64,000 nt of DNA from Anisodus tanguticus (lineage: Eukaryota; Streptophyta; Magnoliopsida; Solanales; Solanaceae), in the NCBI GenBank assembly GCA_034509755.1, contig CM067559.1, positions 13,684,501 to 13,748,500 on the forward strand, read 5' to 3'. Positions within the stretch are counted from its first letter, which is position 1; each line of letters opens with the position of its first letter. The position numbers and the translations under genes were made by a program. Under the pieces are notes generated by a model that saw only the letters and a program-made list of their open reading frames with translations, did not search any database and had not been told where the DNA came from. This document shows, in pieces, positions 24,719-34,599 of the stretch.

Positions 24719-24990
24719 GGGGTCGGGGGCTGGCTCGGGATGAGCTCGGGGCGGGGTCGGGGCGGGCGGGCCTGGGGCGGGCTCGGGTCTGGCGGGACGA
24801 GACATTGTCCCGTCCCGAGTTCGAGTCCCGCTACAGTTTTTTTTTTTTACTCGGGATCCGGGCGGGACCGGGGCGGGCTCGGGACCGGGGTGGGCTCGGG
24901 ACCGGGGCGGGCTCGGGACCGGGGTGGGCTCTTGGCCGGGGCGGGCTCGGGACGGGGTCGGGGTGGGGTCGGGCCGTCCTGGCCCACTGG
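24719..24990. repeat. G-rich subterminal block, right end of the hAT
   Basis: G-rich on the + strand, like the left block. It includes about four tandem copies of an 18-bp unit GGGCTCGGGACCGGGGYG (about 24865-24940) and a poly-T run at 24838-24848. ORFs of 71-113 aa in both strands here are composition artefacts. No coding function is supported. Confidence 0.85.
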
Positions 24991-25007
24991 CCATCCTTAC
25001 TACCGAC

Positions 25008-26330
25008 CAAACGTCGGTAGGGTTCTGAATATCCCAAAATGTCCCATTTGGCCAATACCAAATTGTGAATATGTTCCATAGGAGTAATGATTGGTTTTAC
25101 TCCCAGTAGCCCGGATTCAGAGATTATATCCCATGCATATTTTCGTTGACAGAGAAATAACCCGATTGGTCTACGCGTAACTTTAGCCCCCAGAAAATAC
25201 TTCAGAGGGCTCAAATTCTTCATGTGAAAACATGAGTAGATAGTCTTTGAATCATACAATAGCACTACGATCATTTTCGGAGATAATCAAGTCATCCACA
25301 TAAACTAAGACATTAAGTATCATACTTCCTCGGTGCATCGTGAAAAGAAAATAATTCGAGTACGACTGTTTGAACCCAAACTTCATCAAGGCACTTGATA
25401 AATTCGCGAACCAGCACTATGAGGCTTATTTTAACCCATACAAAAATTTATGGAGTCGACATGCTTGCCTCGGACTAGAAATACGAAATCTCAATGACAA
25501 TTTCATATAGACTTCCTCCGCAAGTTTGTCGTGCAAGAAGGCGTTATGAACATCCATCTGATGCAATTCCCAATTTTGTGTTGTCGCGACTGCCAAGAAG
25601 GTCCAAACGGTTACTACCTTAGCGGACGGAGCAAACGTTTCATTGTAATCAATTCCTTCCTCCTACTTAGTACTGAAGATGACCAATCGAGATTTATATC
25701 ATTCGATTGTGTCATCTGAGTTATATTTGATCTTGTACACCTATCTATATCCGAGTACTTTTTTATCCGGCGATAATGTTTCCAATGTCCACATGTCATT
25801 GTCCTCTAATTCTTGGATCTCTTGTTGCATGGCGTTTCTCCAATATTCCTTTTTTTATTGCCTCCGATAAGGTTTTGGTTCAATTCATGTGATAATTGCT
25901 ACAATGAAGCTTTGGTGTTGCGAGAAAAAATTATCACATGATATATAGTGAGCTAAGGGATAAGACGCACCTGAGGGTTGCTGAGGATCGGGCGAACTCG
26001 TTAATGAACTTTCTTTTCGGAATATTTTAGTAACATAGTCGCGTAATCGAATCGAGTCATGCTTCTGACGTTTACCTCGACCCAATTGTTCATCCGGTTG
26101 CTTTTTTTTGGCTCGAATACCTTTCGTCTATACTTCTTCTATGTTTTTATTATTTGGACTAGAATCTATTTGGTCTAATTCTGGTTGATCCGTAGGTTCG
26201 GTATCCGATGTCCATACTTCTTTCATTTGAGCTTCGTTCACACCTATATTATCAGTCTGGTCTTCTTTGAAATCATGTTGATTCCTTTCTTCCTTCGTTT
26301 CGTCCGAAATCACTTCTATGTTGTGGTCCA
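25008..26330 (-). pseudogene. Copia B reverse transcriptase remnant
   Basis: The acidic linker at 26394-26128 is followed by the reverse transcriptase. The catalytic YVDD is intact in one frame (complementary to 25291-25302) and the thumb reads LKYFLGAKVTRR near 25180. The frame then runs into the hAT insertion at 25007. Several stops and frameshifts lie between 26100 and 25300. Confidence 0.82.
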
Positions 26331-26332
26331 AG

Positions 26333-27470
26333 TTACATGTTCCTACGGTAAAAGGGGTATCCCATGAAGACACACCTACGACTCCGACTCTCAAACTTGT
26401 CCCTTGTTTTTCTTATATGTGTGTGCATATCATAGCATAGTGACCCCACTACCCTTAAGTGATCATAATGGGGTGCCTCCCTGTACAAAATTTCATAGGG
26501 GCTTTTCCTTTTCAAAACTAAATATGGTGTTCAGTTAAAACTCATTTTCCCTATGATATGATCGGAAGATGACCTTGAAATCTTAATGCTCACGCCACAT
26601 TAAGAATGTGACAATGTGTTCTTTAAACTCTTCCATTCTGTTGTGGTGTCCCTGTGCAAGAAATTTGGAAAATAATTTCATGTTTGAAGAAGTAAGTCTT
26701 CATACATGTGAACTCAGTTTCGTTATCACTTCTAATAATTTTCACCCTTTTACCAAACTGCCTATACACCATGGCGAAATTTTTTTAAGGTTTGGGACAC
26801 TTTTTCTTATCAGGTAAAATAAAAATCCACATGTCTCGCGAATGATCATCCATAAAAGTCAAGAAATACGAAGCACCACAAGAAGAAGGGGTTTTATATG
26901 GCCTCCATAAATCGCAGTGAATCATATCATAAGCTATATTAACACTTAAAGGAATAAATCTTCTTGTTTGCTTTTACCTTTGGCATACATCACATTCTTT
27001 ATCTAATCTAATGCTACTCTCTTTTAAACCTAATGATGTAATAGACTTCGTTACTTATGTTGAAGGATGACCTAACCATTTGTGCAAAAGATCGACCAAT
27101 CAACTGCTTCCGCCTTCATAGCTCGTATCCGCGGCACATTCTGAAAAATAGTAAAGTGCACCTCGATGCTCACCCATTCCAAACAGCTTCCTCGTGGTGT
27201 GATCCTGTATAGCACACATAATTTTGTTAAATTTTACATCACAGTCTAAATGATCAACAAGTTGTGATACAGAAATTAAATTGCATGTTAAGTCCGAAAC
27301 ATAGAGGACATCTTTCAACCAAATCCTATTAATTAGCCTAGTTGTTCCTTCTCTCGTGGCCACCGAGCTACTTTCATCCGGAAGCCCAACCAGACACTCA
27401 GGAATATCCCGCTGGTCACTCAATTTCTCTGAATTACCTGTCACGTAGTTAGTAGCTCCGGAGTCAATAA
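26333..27470 (-). pseudogene. Copia B protease and integrase remnant
   Basis: The protease C-terminal part and the GAG-pre-integrase region read at 27444-27100 (WLKDVLYVSDLTCNLISVSQL). The integrase zinc motif and catalytic core follow at 27098-26333 with several stops (HCDLW near 26930, FMDDHSRDMWIF near 26860, PQQNG near 26690). The C-terminal GYP-type motif (RRCVFMGYPFYRR) ends the segment. Confidence 0.8.
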
Positions 27471-28519
27471 TTCAGGATGCGTTTTCGGCCTTACCATCAT
27501 CTTGCCATTCGAGTTTATTCATTGTGAATTCAACACGTGGATCGCCGTCTTTCAGATCTCCTCGCTCAGATTGTGAGGTCCTATCCCACCTATGTTGACA
27601 TGTCCTATCTCTGCTTGTGTATCTTTGGAAACGTTGCGTTAGCCCGGTAGTTGTCTCTTCCATGATCGGATCCCAAGCCACCCCTCTGTTGTTGTTGTTG
27701 TTGTCCTCGTCCTCTTCCTTCAAATTTTTCATCTCCTTTTTTATTTCTTGGCCACAATTTCGGATACCCAATGAGTAGAAAACATCCTTCCACAACGTGT
27801 CCGTATCTCTTGCAATGTGTGCAGAATGCACTATCGTTCTTCCCTTCACTCCGGTCTTCCGTTTTCCGTGTGATTTCTCTCACACGCTCTTCTTGCACTA
27901 ACTTCGAATATACTTTGTTTAATAATGACAATTGTTCATGTGACAGTATGTTCGACCTCACTGTTCCATACATTTCCTCATCCAATCACATGAGGAAAAG
28001 TGGAATTTGTTCGTAATTTGTCAATTCCTCCCACAACTTAGTGATTTTTCCATAGTAATCCACTATGGTCTTTTCTTTCTGCTTGCACTCTGCAAGTTCC
28101 GTCTTTAGTTATTGCATCCGAGGGCCGTTGATAATAGCGAACCTCTCCCAGATGCTCATCCATAATTCTTTCGCTTCCTCTGCATGTGAAATCGTTGAGT
28201 GAAGTTTTAGTTCTATGGTGTTGCGAATCCACGACACCAACAGTAAGTTTATAGTCCACCAATCTTCCAAGTCTGGCGATTTCTCATCCAGCTTCTTGAT
28301 CGTACCGTCAACGAAGCCGAATTTCTTCCTTGCTCTTAGGGTCGTCCTCATGGATCTAGCCCATTATTCATAATTCTCATGCTTTAATTGGACTTGTGTC
28401 GCCACAATTCTAGGATTATCGTTAGACGTAATGTCATAAGGAGAGATTGTTTTTTTAGTTTTATTTTCTTCATCGACGATTCATTTGCTTTTATTGTCAG
28501 TTTCTCCATCACCTGCCAT
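27470..28519 (-). pseudogene. Copia B gag remnant
   Basis: The start is the ATG complementary to 28517-28519 (MAGDGETDNK). A UBN2-type gag domain follows at 28351-28040 (WWTINLLLVSWIRNTI, then AKELWMSIWERF). A CCHC zinc knuckle, CTHCKRYGHVVEGC, lies near 27830, and a glutamine run (QQQQQQ) near 27700. Stops near 28480, 28090 and 27975 and frame changes interrupt it. It is the same gag family as the inverted fragment at 29578-30261. Confidence 0.85.
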
Positions 28520-28561
28520 TATTTAGGATTTTTGTGTTCTTTTAACGAGGCTCTGATACCA

Positions 28562-28816
28562 TGTTAAAATCGAGACAGGGACGAAAATTCAGAGAGATAA
28601 GAATAATGAGGGAATTATTTCTGATTTTCATTCATCACAATAACCTTATATAGAGGTAATTAAAGTCCTTCTTTTCCTAGTCTAATAAAACTACCATAAT
28701 TACAATTTACCAAAAATAGAACTATTAGACTTAGAATAGAATTCTATCACAAAACTATTCTATTAATGAATAGGACACAAATGGTCCGAACCAGTGTCAT
28801 GTCCGGACTCTCAATA
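28562..28816 (-). repeat. Copia B 5' LTR
   Basis: On the - strand it starts TATTGAGAGTCCGGAC and ends CGATTTTAACA, directly followed by the tRNA-Met primer binding site. The left partner also begins TATTG, so the unusual TA start is a property of the element and not a later mutation in one copy. Confidence 0.88.
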
Positions 28817-29280
28817 CCAACCGATCGAATCAATGAATTTTGAATATTGAAAAATTAAAAATAAATACCTGCTAGTATGTTAACCCTAAAAAGATGAAAA
28901 TCAATGTGTTGCTGAATTGGATTGGGAAATGACATATATATTTGTCATGATAAAACAAAAATTACTCTCTTTTATTCAATATATGTGATGTAATACGTAA
29001 TCTGATTGGACGTATATTTTTTAAAAATAAATTATATCTTATTTGAATTTGTAATTTTAATTTATTATTAAATATAAAAAATATCAATTTTTAAAGTCTT
29101 GGGACACATCAATGAAAGGAATTGCAGTATATATAATTTTGTGATAGAAAGGGAGAGCACCATTGAGCAGACAAGAGATAAGTAATTGCTTAGTCAGAGA
29201 TACGTTTGCCATTGTACACTGCAAAGCATGACTAATATCCATGCTCCTTTTCACATGTTTTATAGTTTCTCATTATCTCA
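28817..29280. other. AT-rich DNA between copia B and copia C
   Basis: No gene or repeat recognised. It separates two related copia elements in opposite orientation by 464 bp. Confidence 0.5.
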
Positions 29281-29565
29281 TATTGAAGATTGGGACCGAC
29301 CTCAGACTCACGTCACCGACTCAAGACACCGACGTCGGATTCAAGCCGTTGATTTTCTAGTTTAAATATAATAATTTTATGATAAAATCATAGTTTAAGT
29401 ATATTTGATAAAGTGTAATTTATTAGAATAAGGTTTTCTTGTTATACTAGGAATAAGAGGACTTTTACCTCTATATAAAGAGGTCATTATGATGAATGAA
29501 AGCAAGAAATAATTCTCCCAATATTTTTCTTCTATCTAAAATTCCGTCACTACTTGATTTTAACA
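29281..29565 (+). repeat. Copia C 5' LTR
   Basis: From TATTGAAGATTGGGACC to GATTTTAACA. It shares the TATTRA start and the end with the copia B LTRs. A TATA-like stretch (CTATATAAAGAGG near 29472) is the likely promoter of the element. Confidence 0.88.
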
Positions 29566-29577
29566 TGATTCAGAGCC

Positions 29578-30261
29578 AGTAAATTTGATCTCACCGTTCC
29601 ATACATTGCCTCATCCAATCCAATGAGAAAAAGATGCACTTTTTCTTCTTCTCTTTTGGTTTCCAAGATCATCCTCAGACTGCACGAGCACTTTTCACAC
29701 TTGCAAGTCAGAATCTGTTCGTAGTTTGCCAATTCTTCCCATAACTTAGTTAGTTTTCCATTGTAATCCACTATGGTCTTTCCCTTCTGCTTGCACTCCG
29801 CAAGTTCTGCTTTAAGTTGTTGCATCCGACTACCTACTGAGGTCCGTTTATAATAGTGAACCGTTACCGGATGCTCGTCCATAATTTCTCTACTTCCTCT
29901 TTATGCGAGATCATTGAGCGAAGAGTTGGTTCGATGGAGTTATGAATTCATGACACCAATAAAGAGTTTATAGTCCACCAGTCTTTCGAGTCAGGTGATT
30001 CTTCATCCGGCTTCTTGATCGTACCATCAACGAAGTCGAATTTCTTCCTTACTCTTAGGGTCATCCTCATGGATCGAGCCCATTCTTCATAATTTTTTTG
30101 CTTCAACTGGAGTTGTGTTACCACAATTCCGGATTATCGTTTGACGTAATATCATATGGGAGATTGTTTTTTATATAATTTTTTTTTCACCGGTGATTCC
30201 TTTGTTTTATCACCGATTTCTCCGTCCCCTGCCATTATTTCGGGTTTTTGTGTTCTTTCAA
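29578..30261 (-). pseudogene. Copia C gag N-terminal part, inverted inside the element
   Basis: Read on the - strand, it starts at the ATG complementary to 30233-30235 (MAGDGEIGDKTKESP). It continues through the same gag domain as copia B, including QLKAELAECKQKGKTIVDYN near 29800 and EEVHLFLIGLDEAMYGTVRS-like wording near 29620. The part at 29882-29550 is open for 110 codons. The leader lies at its upstream side (30236-30261). Its orientation is opposite to the LTRs and pol of the same element. Confidence 0.88.
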
Positions 30262-31110
30262 TATTGTATATTTTCTGGGGGTTGATGTTGCATGTGGACC
30301 AACCAGATTATTTCTTTGTCAATGAAAATATGCATTGGATATAATCTTGCAGTGTGGGCTGCTGGGAGCAAAATCAATTAATACTCCCATGGAACAGAAT
30401 CATAATTAGCGTTGGCCAAAGGGGCTAATTTAGAAGATCTGAAACTATACCGATACGTTTGGTTGGTAATTAATATACCTCATTTTTACGAGACCGGAGT
30501 TGTCCTATTGTGGGCATGTTATGTCCCAATTCATGCACCAACCAAAGGAAATGCATTGGAGAGCAGCTCTCCTGGTGGTAAGATACTTGAAGAAGACCTC
30601 TGGGCATGGAATTGTTGAGGAAGGATTGTGATCTCCGGTTATATGGGTGGTGTGATGCGGACTGGACTGGATGTTCGTTGATCCGAAAGTCGCTCACCGG
30701 CTAATTTATCTCCCTCGGAAATTCACCGGTGTCATGAAAAACAAAGAAGCAACACATTGTCTCTCGCTCGTCAGTAGAGGTTGAATACCGTTCAATGGAA
30801 ATGATGGTTTTTGAATTGAAATGGTTGAAGGGAATCCTACATAGCTTGGGCGTCTAACATAAATCTCCAGTAAATATGTATTGTGATAGTCAAGCAACTT
30901 TGTATATTGCACGAAATATGGTGTTCCGCGAACGGACTAAACATATTGAAGTTGACTGTCATTATGTCCGGAGCGCACTTCAATCTAGTAGAATACTTTC
31001 GAGTTATGTGTCAACCAACAAACAATTGGCCGACGTGTTTACAAAGGCTTTGGGAAATCACAACATGAATATCTACTTGGGAAGTTGGGCATTCGAGACC
31101 CTCATGCTCC
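30262..31110 (+). pseudogene. Copia C reverse transcriptase end and RNase H remnant
   Basis: Starts abruptly in the C-terminal part of reverse transcriptase (VWAAGSKIN-type phrase near 30350). RNase H pieces follow (LYGWCDADW-type region near 30640, VSRSSVEVEY near 30760). The readable end at 30876-31184 contains MYCDSQATLYIARN, HIEVDCHYVRSAL and QLADVFTKALG. It contains many stops. Confidence 0.85.
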
Positions 31111-31122
31111 AACTTAAGGGGG

Positions 31123-31425
31123 TATTAAAGATTGGGACCAACTTTGGAATGAAGACCGACCTCGGATCCACGACACCGACTTAAGACACTGATGTCGGAC
31201 TCAAGTCGTTAGTTTCCTAGTTTAAATATAATAGTTTTACAGTAAAATCCTAGTCTAAGTATATTTGATAAATTATAATTTATTAGAATAAGGTTTCCTT
31301 GTTAAACTAGGAATAGAAGGACTTTTACCTTTATATAAAGAGGTCATTATGATGAATGAAAGCCAAAAAAAAATCTCCTTAAATTTTTATTCTCTCTAAA
31401 ATTCCGTCACTTCTTGATTTTAACA
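31123..31425 (+). repeat. Copia C 3' LTR
   Basis: From TATTAAAGATTGGGACC to GATTTTAACA, directly after the polypurine tract. It is similar to the 5' LTR with scattered substitutions and a few small indels. Confidence 0.88.
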
Positions 31426-31744
31426 TGTCAAACAATTATGTTAAATCAAGAAGAAATAGAACTAACAAGTGTAGTGCTTGGCAATTCATTTGAAATAACA
31501 TGTAGCGATATAATAAACGAATTTATTTTCAGTATATGCAATGAATGGTTGAAGACGGAAATAATTTAGTAGAACTTGGATGGCTTAGATGTTTATCCAA
31601 TTTAATAGTAATGGGTAGTGTTTACACTAAATCAGTAATTATAAGATACATGTATGTCACATACACAGTTATCATTTTACCGTAGTTAATTATTTGTCAT
31701 TTTACCATAGTTAATTAAGTGATGTATATTTTTATTTGGCTGAA

Positions 31745-32170
31745 TACATTAACAACCTCTTGAACTTATTATTGAATTTCATTTAGATATTCTAATTTAC
31801 GGACTATTTCGATGAGAACCTGAGCACTTGGTCTTCCTATGAGATATTTTTACTCAAATTTTTAAAAAGCTTTTGCGTGTATCTGTAAGTGCCCATTATA
31901 TAGATAAGTTAACCACTTAAAATCTGTTACCTCCTTTACTTATATAAATTAGTCTTAATAAGTCGTAAAACATGATGCTAAAGTGTATAATTAAAGGATG
32001 CAGTGTATATCATGTGATTAACTTATTTGCGTAATAGGATATGTGCAGAAATATTTCTAAAATATAAGTCAAAAATTTTTAATAGGAACACTTTATCATG
32101 CATGTGTGCTCAATCGAAACATTTCATAGTTTAAATGTCTAAATGAAATTCAATGACGAATTTAAAAAAT
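31745..32170. mobile_element. Fold-back MITE with long terminal inverted repeats
   Basis: The left arm (ATTATTGAATTTCATTTAGA, near 31777) and the reverse complement of the right arm (TCATTGAATTTCATTTAGAC, near 32155) match over at least 60 bases with mismatches. They continue into TTTCGATGAGAACCTGAG versus TTTCGATTGAGCACACAT. No coding sequence. The target duplication was not resolved, so the superfamily is unassigned. Confidence 0.65.
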
Positions 32171-33985
32171 TATATCAATATATATTCAGCTTTTTTATTT
32201 CTAGCTATGACATATCAAATCGGGTTATTTTGTATATATATTTCTAAGTCATATTAACTATAATTAATATCGAGATAAGTTGCTTTTAGCATCATACTAA
32301 AAGCACTGAAAATAAATACTCACTCGGTTTGTTATTACTTGGCTCAGGTTGACTTGACACTCCTCTTATAAAAATATGTACGGTATATAATTATTTGGCA
32401 TCTGTTTTATTAAATTAACTTTATTAATTATTTTTAAAAATCTAAATCTGACTACTTGTACTTTATAAAATTACTTCATGGTAAGGGTAATATTAAAAAA
32501 TCTCTCTTTACTTGTTAAAATGGACAAATAAAAGGAAAAATCTATTTTTAGCATAAGAAAAAAGTAAAAATGAATATAGGAAGTATACCAGAATATTTAC
32601 TTCATTTCAGACATGCGAAAGAGAGAAAAAATGGCTTATTCTCTTTGATCACTTTACCTCATTTTTGTTCTAGTTTTCTTATTACTATGCCACTGGAGAC
32701 AATGACACTTCTCCAAAGAGTAAATATAAATATATTACTTCGAAAAAAAGAAATAAAACTTAGTGTTTATATGTAAGGAAAAATCAACAATGATTGGATA
32801 ATTCTATACCTAGACTTATCCTTATGAATATACGAAATAAAGGTACTTTAGAGATTACTTTTTTCATCCTGTAATTGATGTCGCCTTCAATCTAAAATTT
32901 AGACTGTTTTTTTCATAAATGTTGTCTCCCATGATCCCATGTTACTCTTTTCACACATTGAGAAACAAGAAAACAAAAAGGAAATTATTTTTTTAAGTTC
33001 AAATATGTTTCAGAAAATTGACAGGATAATTAAAATGCATGCGCTAACCAGAGAATCAAGGATGACAAGTACACAGGATTCTCATAACATTTTTTTTAAT
33101 AATCTTTCGCTTAAAGTCGTTAGTGGTTGAGTCATAATTAAGGGAAAAAATAATTACTTGAGGTACCAACATGAAGAGATTATATGATATTTTTTTATCT
33201 TTTGAGTTGTTCATTTGGATCGATCGCTTAAGATTTTTTATTTTTATTCGGATCTAATAAAAAAAATGGAATCACTTTTTAAGTACTCATTAAGAATGAT
33301 TCTGATCTAGTTTATGACCTATTAAAAGTAAAAAAAAGTATTAATTATTGTGAGATTTTCACGAACGAAACAGTAAAATTTGCAATTAATTTGATGATGA
33401 ACGAGTAACATTGTTTCGTCGACCCGAACCGAATAGAAGATCAGCAACGAGCTCACTGATTTCGTGATTATTAAAACATTAGAAGGGAACTTTGACATGC
33501 TATATGTTAATCTTATTTTAATTAATACATAAGTTCACCTTATTTTATCAATAATCATGATAAATTAGTGTAAACATTGAATATGAATAAATTTTATCTT
33601 ATTTGAGTATGCCTAATTCACTTTTCAAATATAATTACATGATTAAATTTATATTAGTTAGTTGTAAAAGTTTAATGATCAATAACAATGTAAACAGTTT
33701 GGATCACAAAAACCTCTTTGGAAGTCATTCAAAAACCGGTAACTAAGAAACACACTTTGTTATGCTGAAATTGGGGGTTCAAATCGAAAAAAATGAATTA
33801 ATAAAAAAATCAAACCAACCGAAAAAATTTGAATATATATGATTTAGTCAAAGGCACAAAGTGAATCCTCATCCTCTGTATGATTAAGCAAACTCCTCGG
33901 GATGTAAAATTTTATGAATCCTCAAAGAGGAAGCCCATTTGTTACAGTATTATGTATATCGGCCATATAGAAAGTTAGATTCAGG
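32171..33985. other. AT-rich intergenic DNA
   Basis: No gene recognised. The 63-68 aa ORFs at 32570 and 32939 show no features. A weak Stowaway-like phrase (CTCACTCGGTTTGTTATTAC near 32321) has no clear partner. Confidence 0.5.
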
Positions 33986-34330
33986 CTAAGTATTTTTGGA
34001 AGTTTAAAGTGTTTTTTCTTTTAAAAATTCTTATTTTAGAAAATTAAGGTGTTTGACCAAAACTTTTAGGGAAAATAAGTGTTTTTGACTAGTTATAAAA
34101 GTTGTTTTATAAAGCTAAAAATATTTTTTTTCCCAAAGTACTTTTTGAATATTGATCAAACACAAAATATCTGCTCTAATATTGAAAAAATATATTTTTT
34201 TAAATAATTAGCTATACACAAATTGTTATTCTCCAAAAATATTTTTTCAAGAAGCATTTTTGAAAAAATAAAATTATTTTAAAATAAGTTACGTAATTTT
34301 GAAAGTTTGCCAAATTAGACAGGCACAAAG
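33986..34330. mobile_element. Probable MITE remnant
   Basis: Dense TTTTTGAA/AAGTGTTTTT-type sequence with partly self-complementary halves (GTTTGACCAAAACTTTTAGG near 34049 and GAAAGTTTGCCAAATTAGAC near 34300). It looks like the abundant Solanaceae MITE with a 'tttggccaaacttttag' phrase; the match is from memory. The ends are not exact. Confidence 0.4.
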
Positions 34331-34359
34331 CTACTCCATTGACAGTTTGAATACCAGAT

Positions 34360-34563
34360 TGTGAGATGATATCAATCTCCCTTGGGGAGTCTTTCATTAA
34401 TATCAAGGTATATATAGAGTACATATTATCCCTTATACAATAGGAATCCTAAGCCTATACAAAAGAGGAATCCTAGTCTTACCATAATTATATTTACACA
34501 ATATATGGAAATATTCTAATTATGGGTAGGGAATATATTGTTTCCTATATTTACACGTTTACA
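34360..34563 (-). repeat. Copia D LTR A (3' LTR)
   Basis: 204 bp, TGTAAACGTGTAAATATAGG to GATGATATCATCTCACA-like end on the - strand. It follows a polypurine tract complementary to CCCCCTCGGTCGGAGC (34564-34579). Target duplication CAGAT is on its outer side. Confidence 0.93.
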
Positions 34564-34599
34564 CCCCCTCGGTCGGAGCGGGAGGAGGTCGGACGGCGA

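Larger units (their letters stand above)
21503..24999 (-). mobile_element. hAT transposon (3.5 kb) inserted in copia B pol
   Basis: Bounded by terminal inverted repeats TAGAGGTGGCCAGTGGGC (left) and GGCCCACTGGCCATCCTTA (right, inverted). It is flanked by a perfect 8-bp target duplication CTACCGAC (21495-21502 and 25000-25007). It encodes a degraded BED-finger hAT transposase on the - strand (21925-24341). Long, extremely G-rich subterminal blocks lie inside both ends. Length, duplication size, termini and protein all agree on the hAT superfamily. The transposase is broken, so it is non-autonomous now. Confidence 0.95.
20722..28816 (-). mobile_element. Copia B: Ty1/copia element on the - strand, split by a hAT
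   Basis: Two related LTRs (20722-20977 and 28562-28816) enclose gag, protease, integrase, reverse transcriptase and RNase H in copia order on the - strand. The primer binding site TGGTATCAGAGCC is complementary to 28548-28561, next to the 5' LTR. The polypurine tract is complementary to CCCCTCAAGTTGGAGCATGG at 20978-20997. Without the hAT (21503-24999) and one target duplication, the element is about 4.6 kb, normal for copia. The outer end of the left LTR is missing and no target duplication was found. Stops and frameshifts are frequent. Confidence 0.9.
29281..31425 (+). mobile_element. Copia C: deleted copia with inverted gag segment
   Basis: Two + strand LTRs (29281-29565 and 31123-31425) of a family related to copia B. 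The 5' LTR is followed by a degraded primer binding site (TGATTCAGAGCC, 29566-29577). The next 684 bp (29578-30261) are gag and leader in reverse orientation. The pol 3' part (30262-31110) is again in + orientation and ends in a polypurine tract (AACTTAAGGGGG). Gag C-terminus, protease, integrase and most of reverse transcriptase are missing. Flanking pentamers TCTCA (29276-29280) and TGTCA (31426-31430) could be a target duplication with one mismatch. Confidence 0.88.

Noticed and set aside
24740..25081. 113-aa and neighbouring ORFs of glycine, arginine and proline in the G-rich block
   Set aside because: They exist in several frames on both strands because the block lacks A/T-rich stop codons. 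They are composition artefacts of the hAT subterminal repeats.
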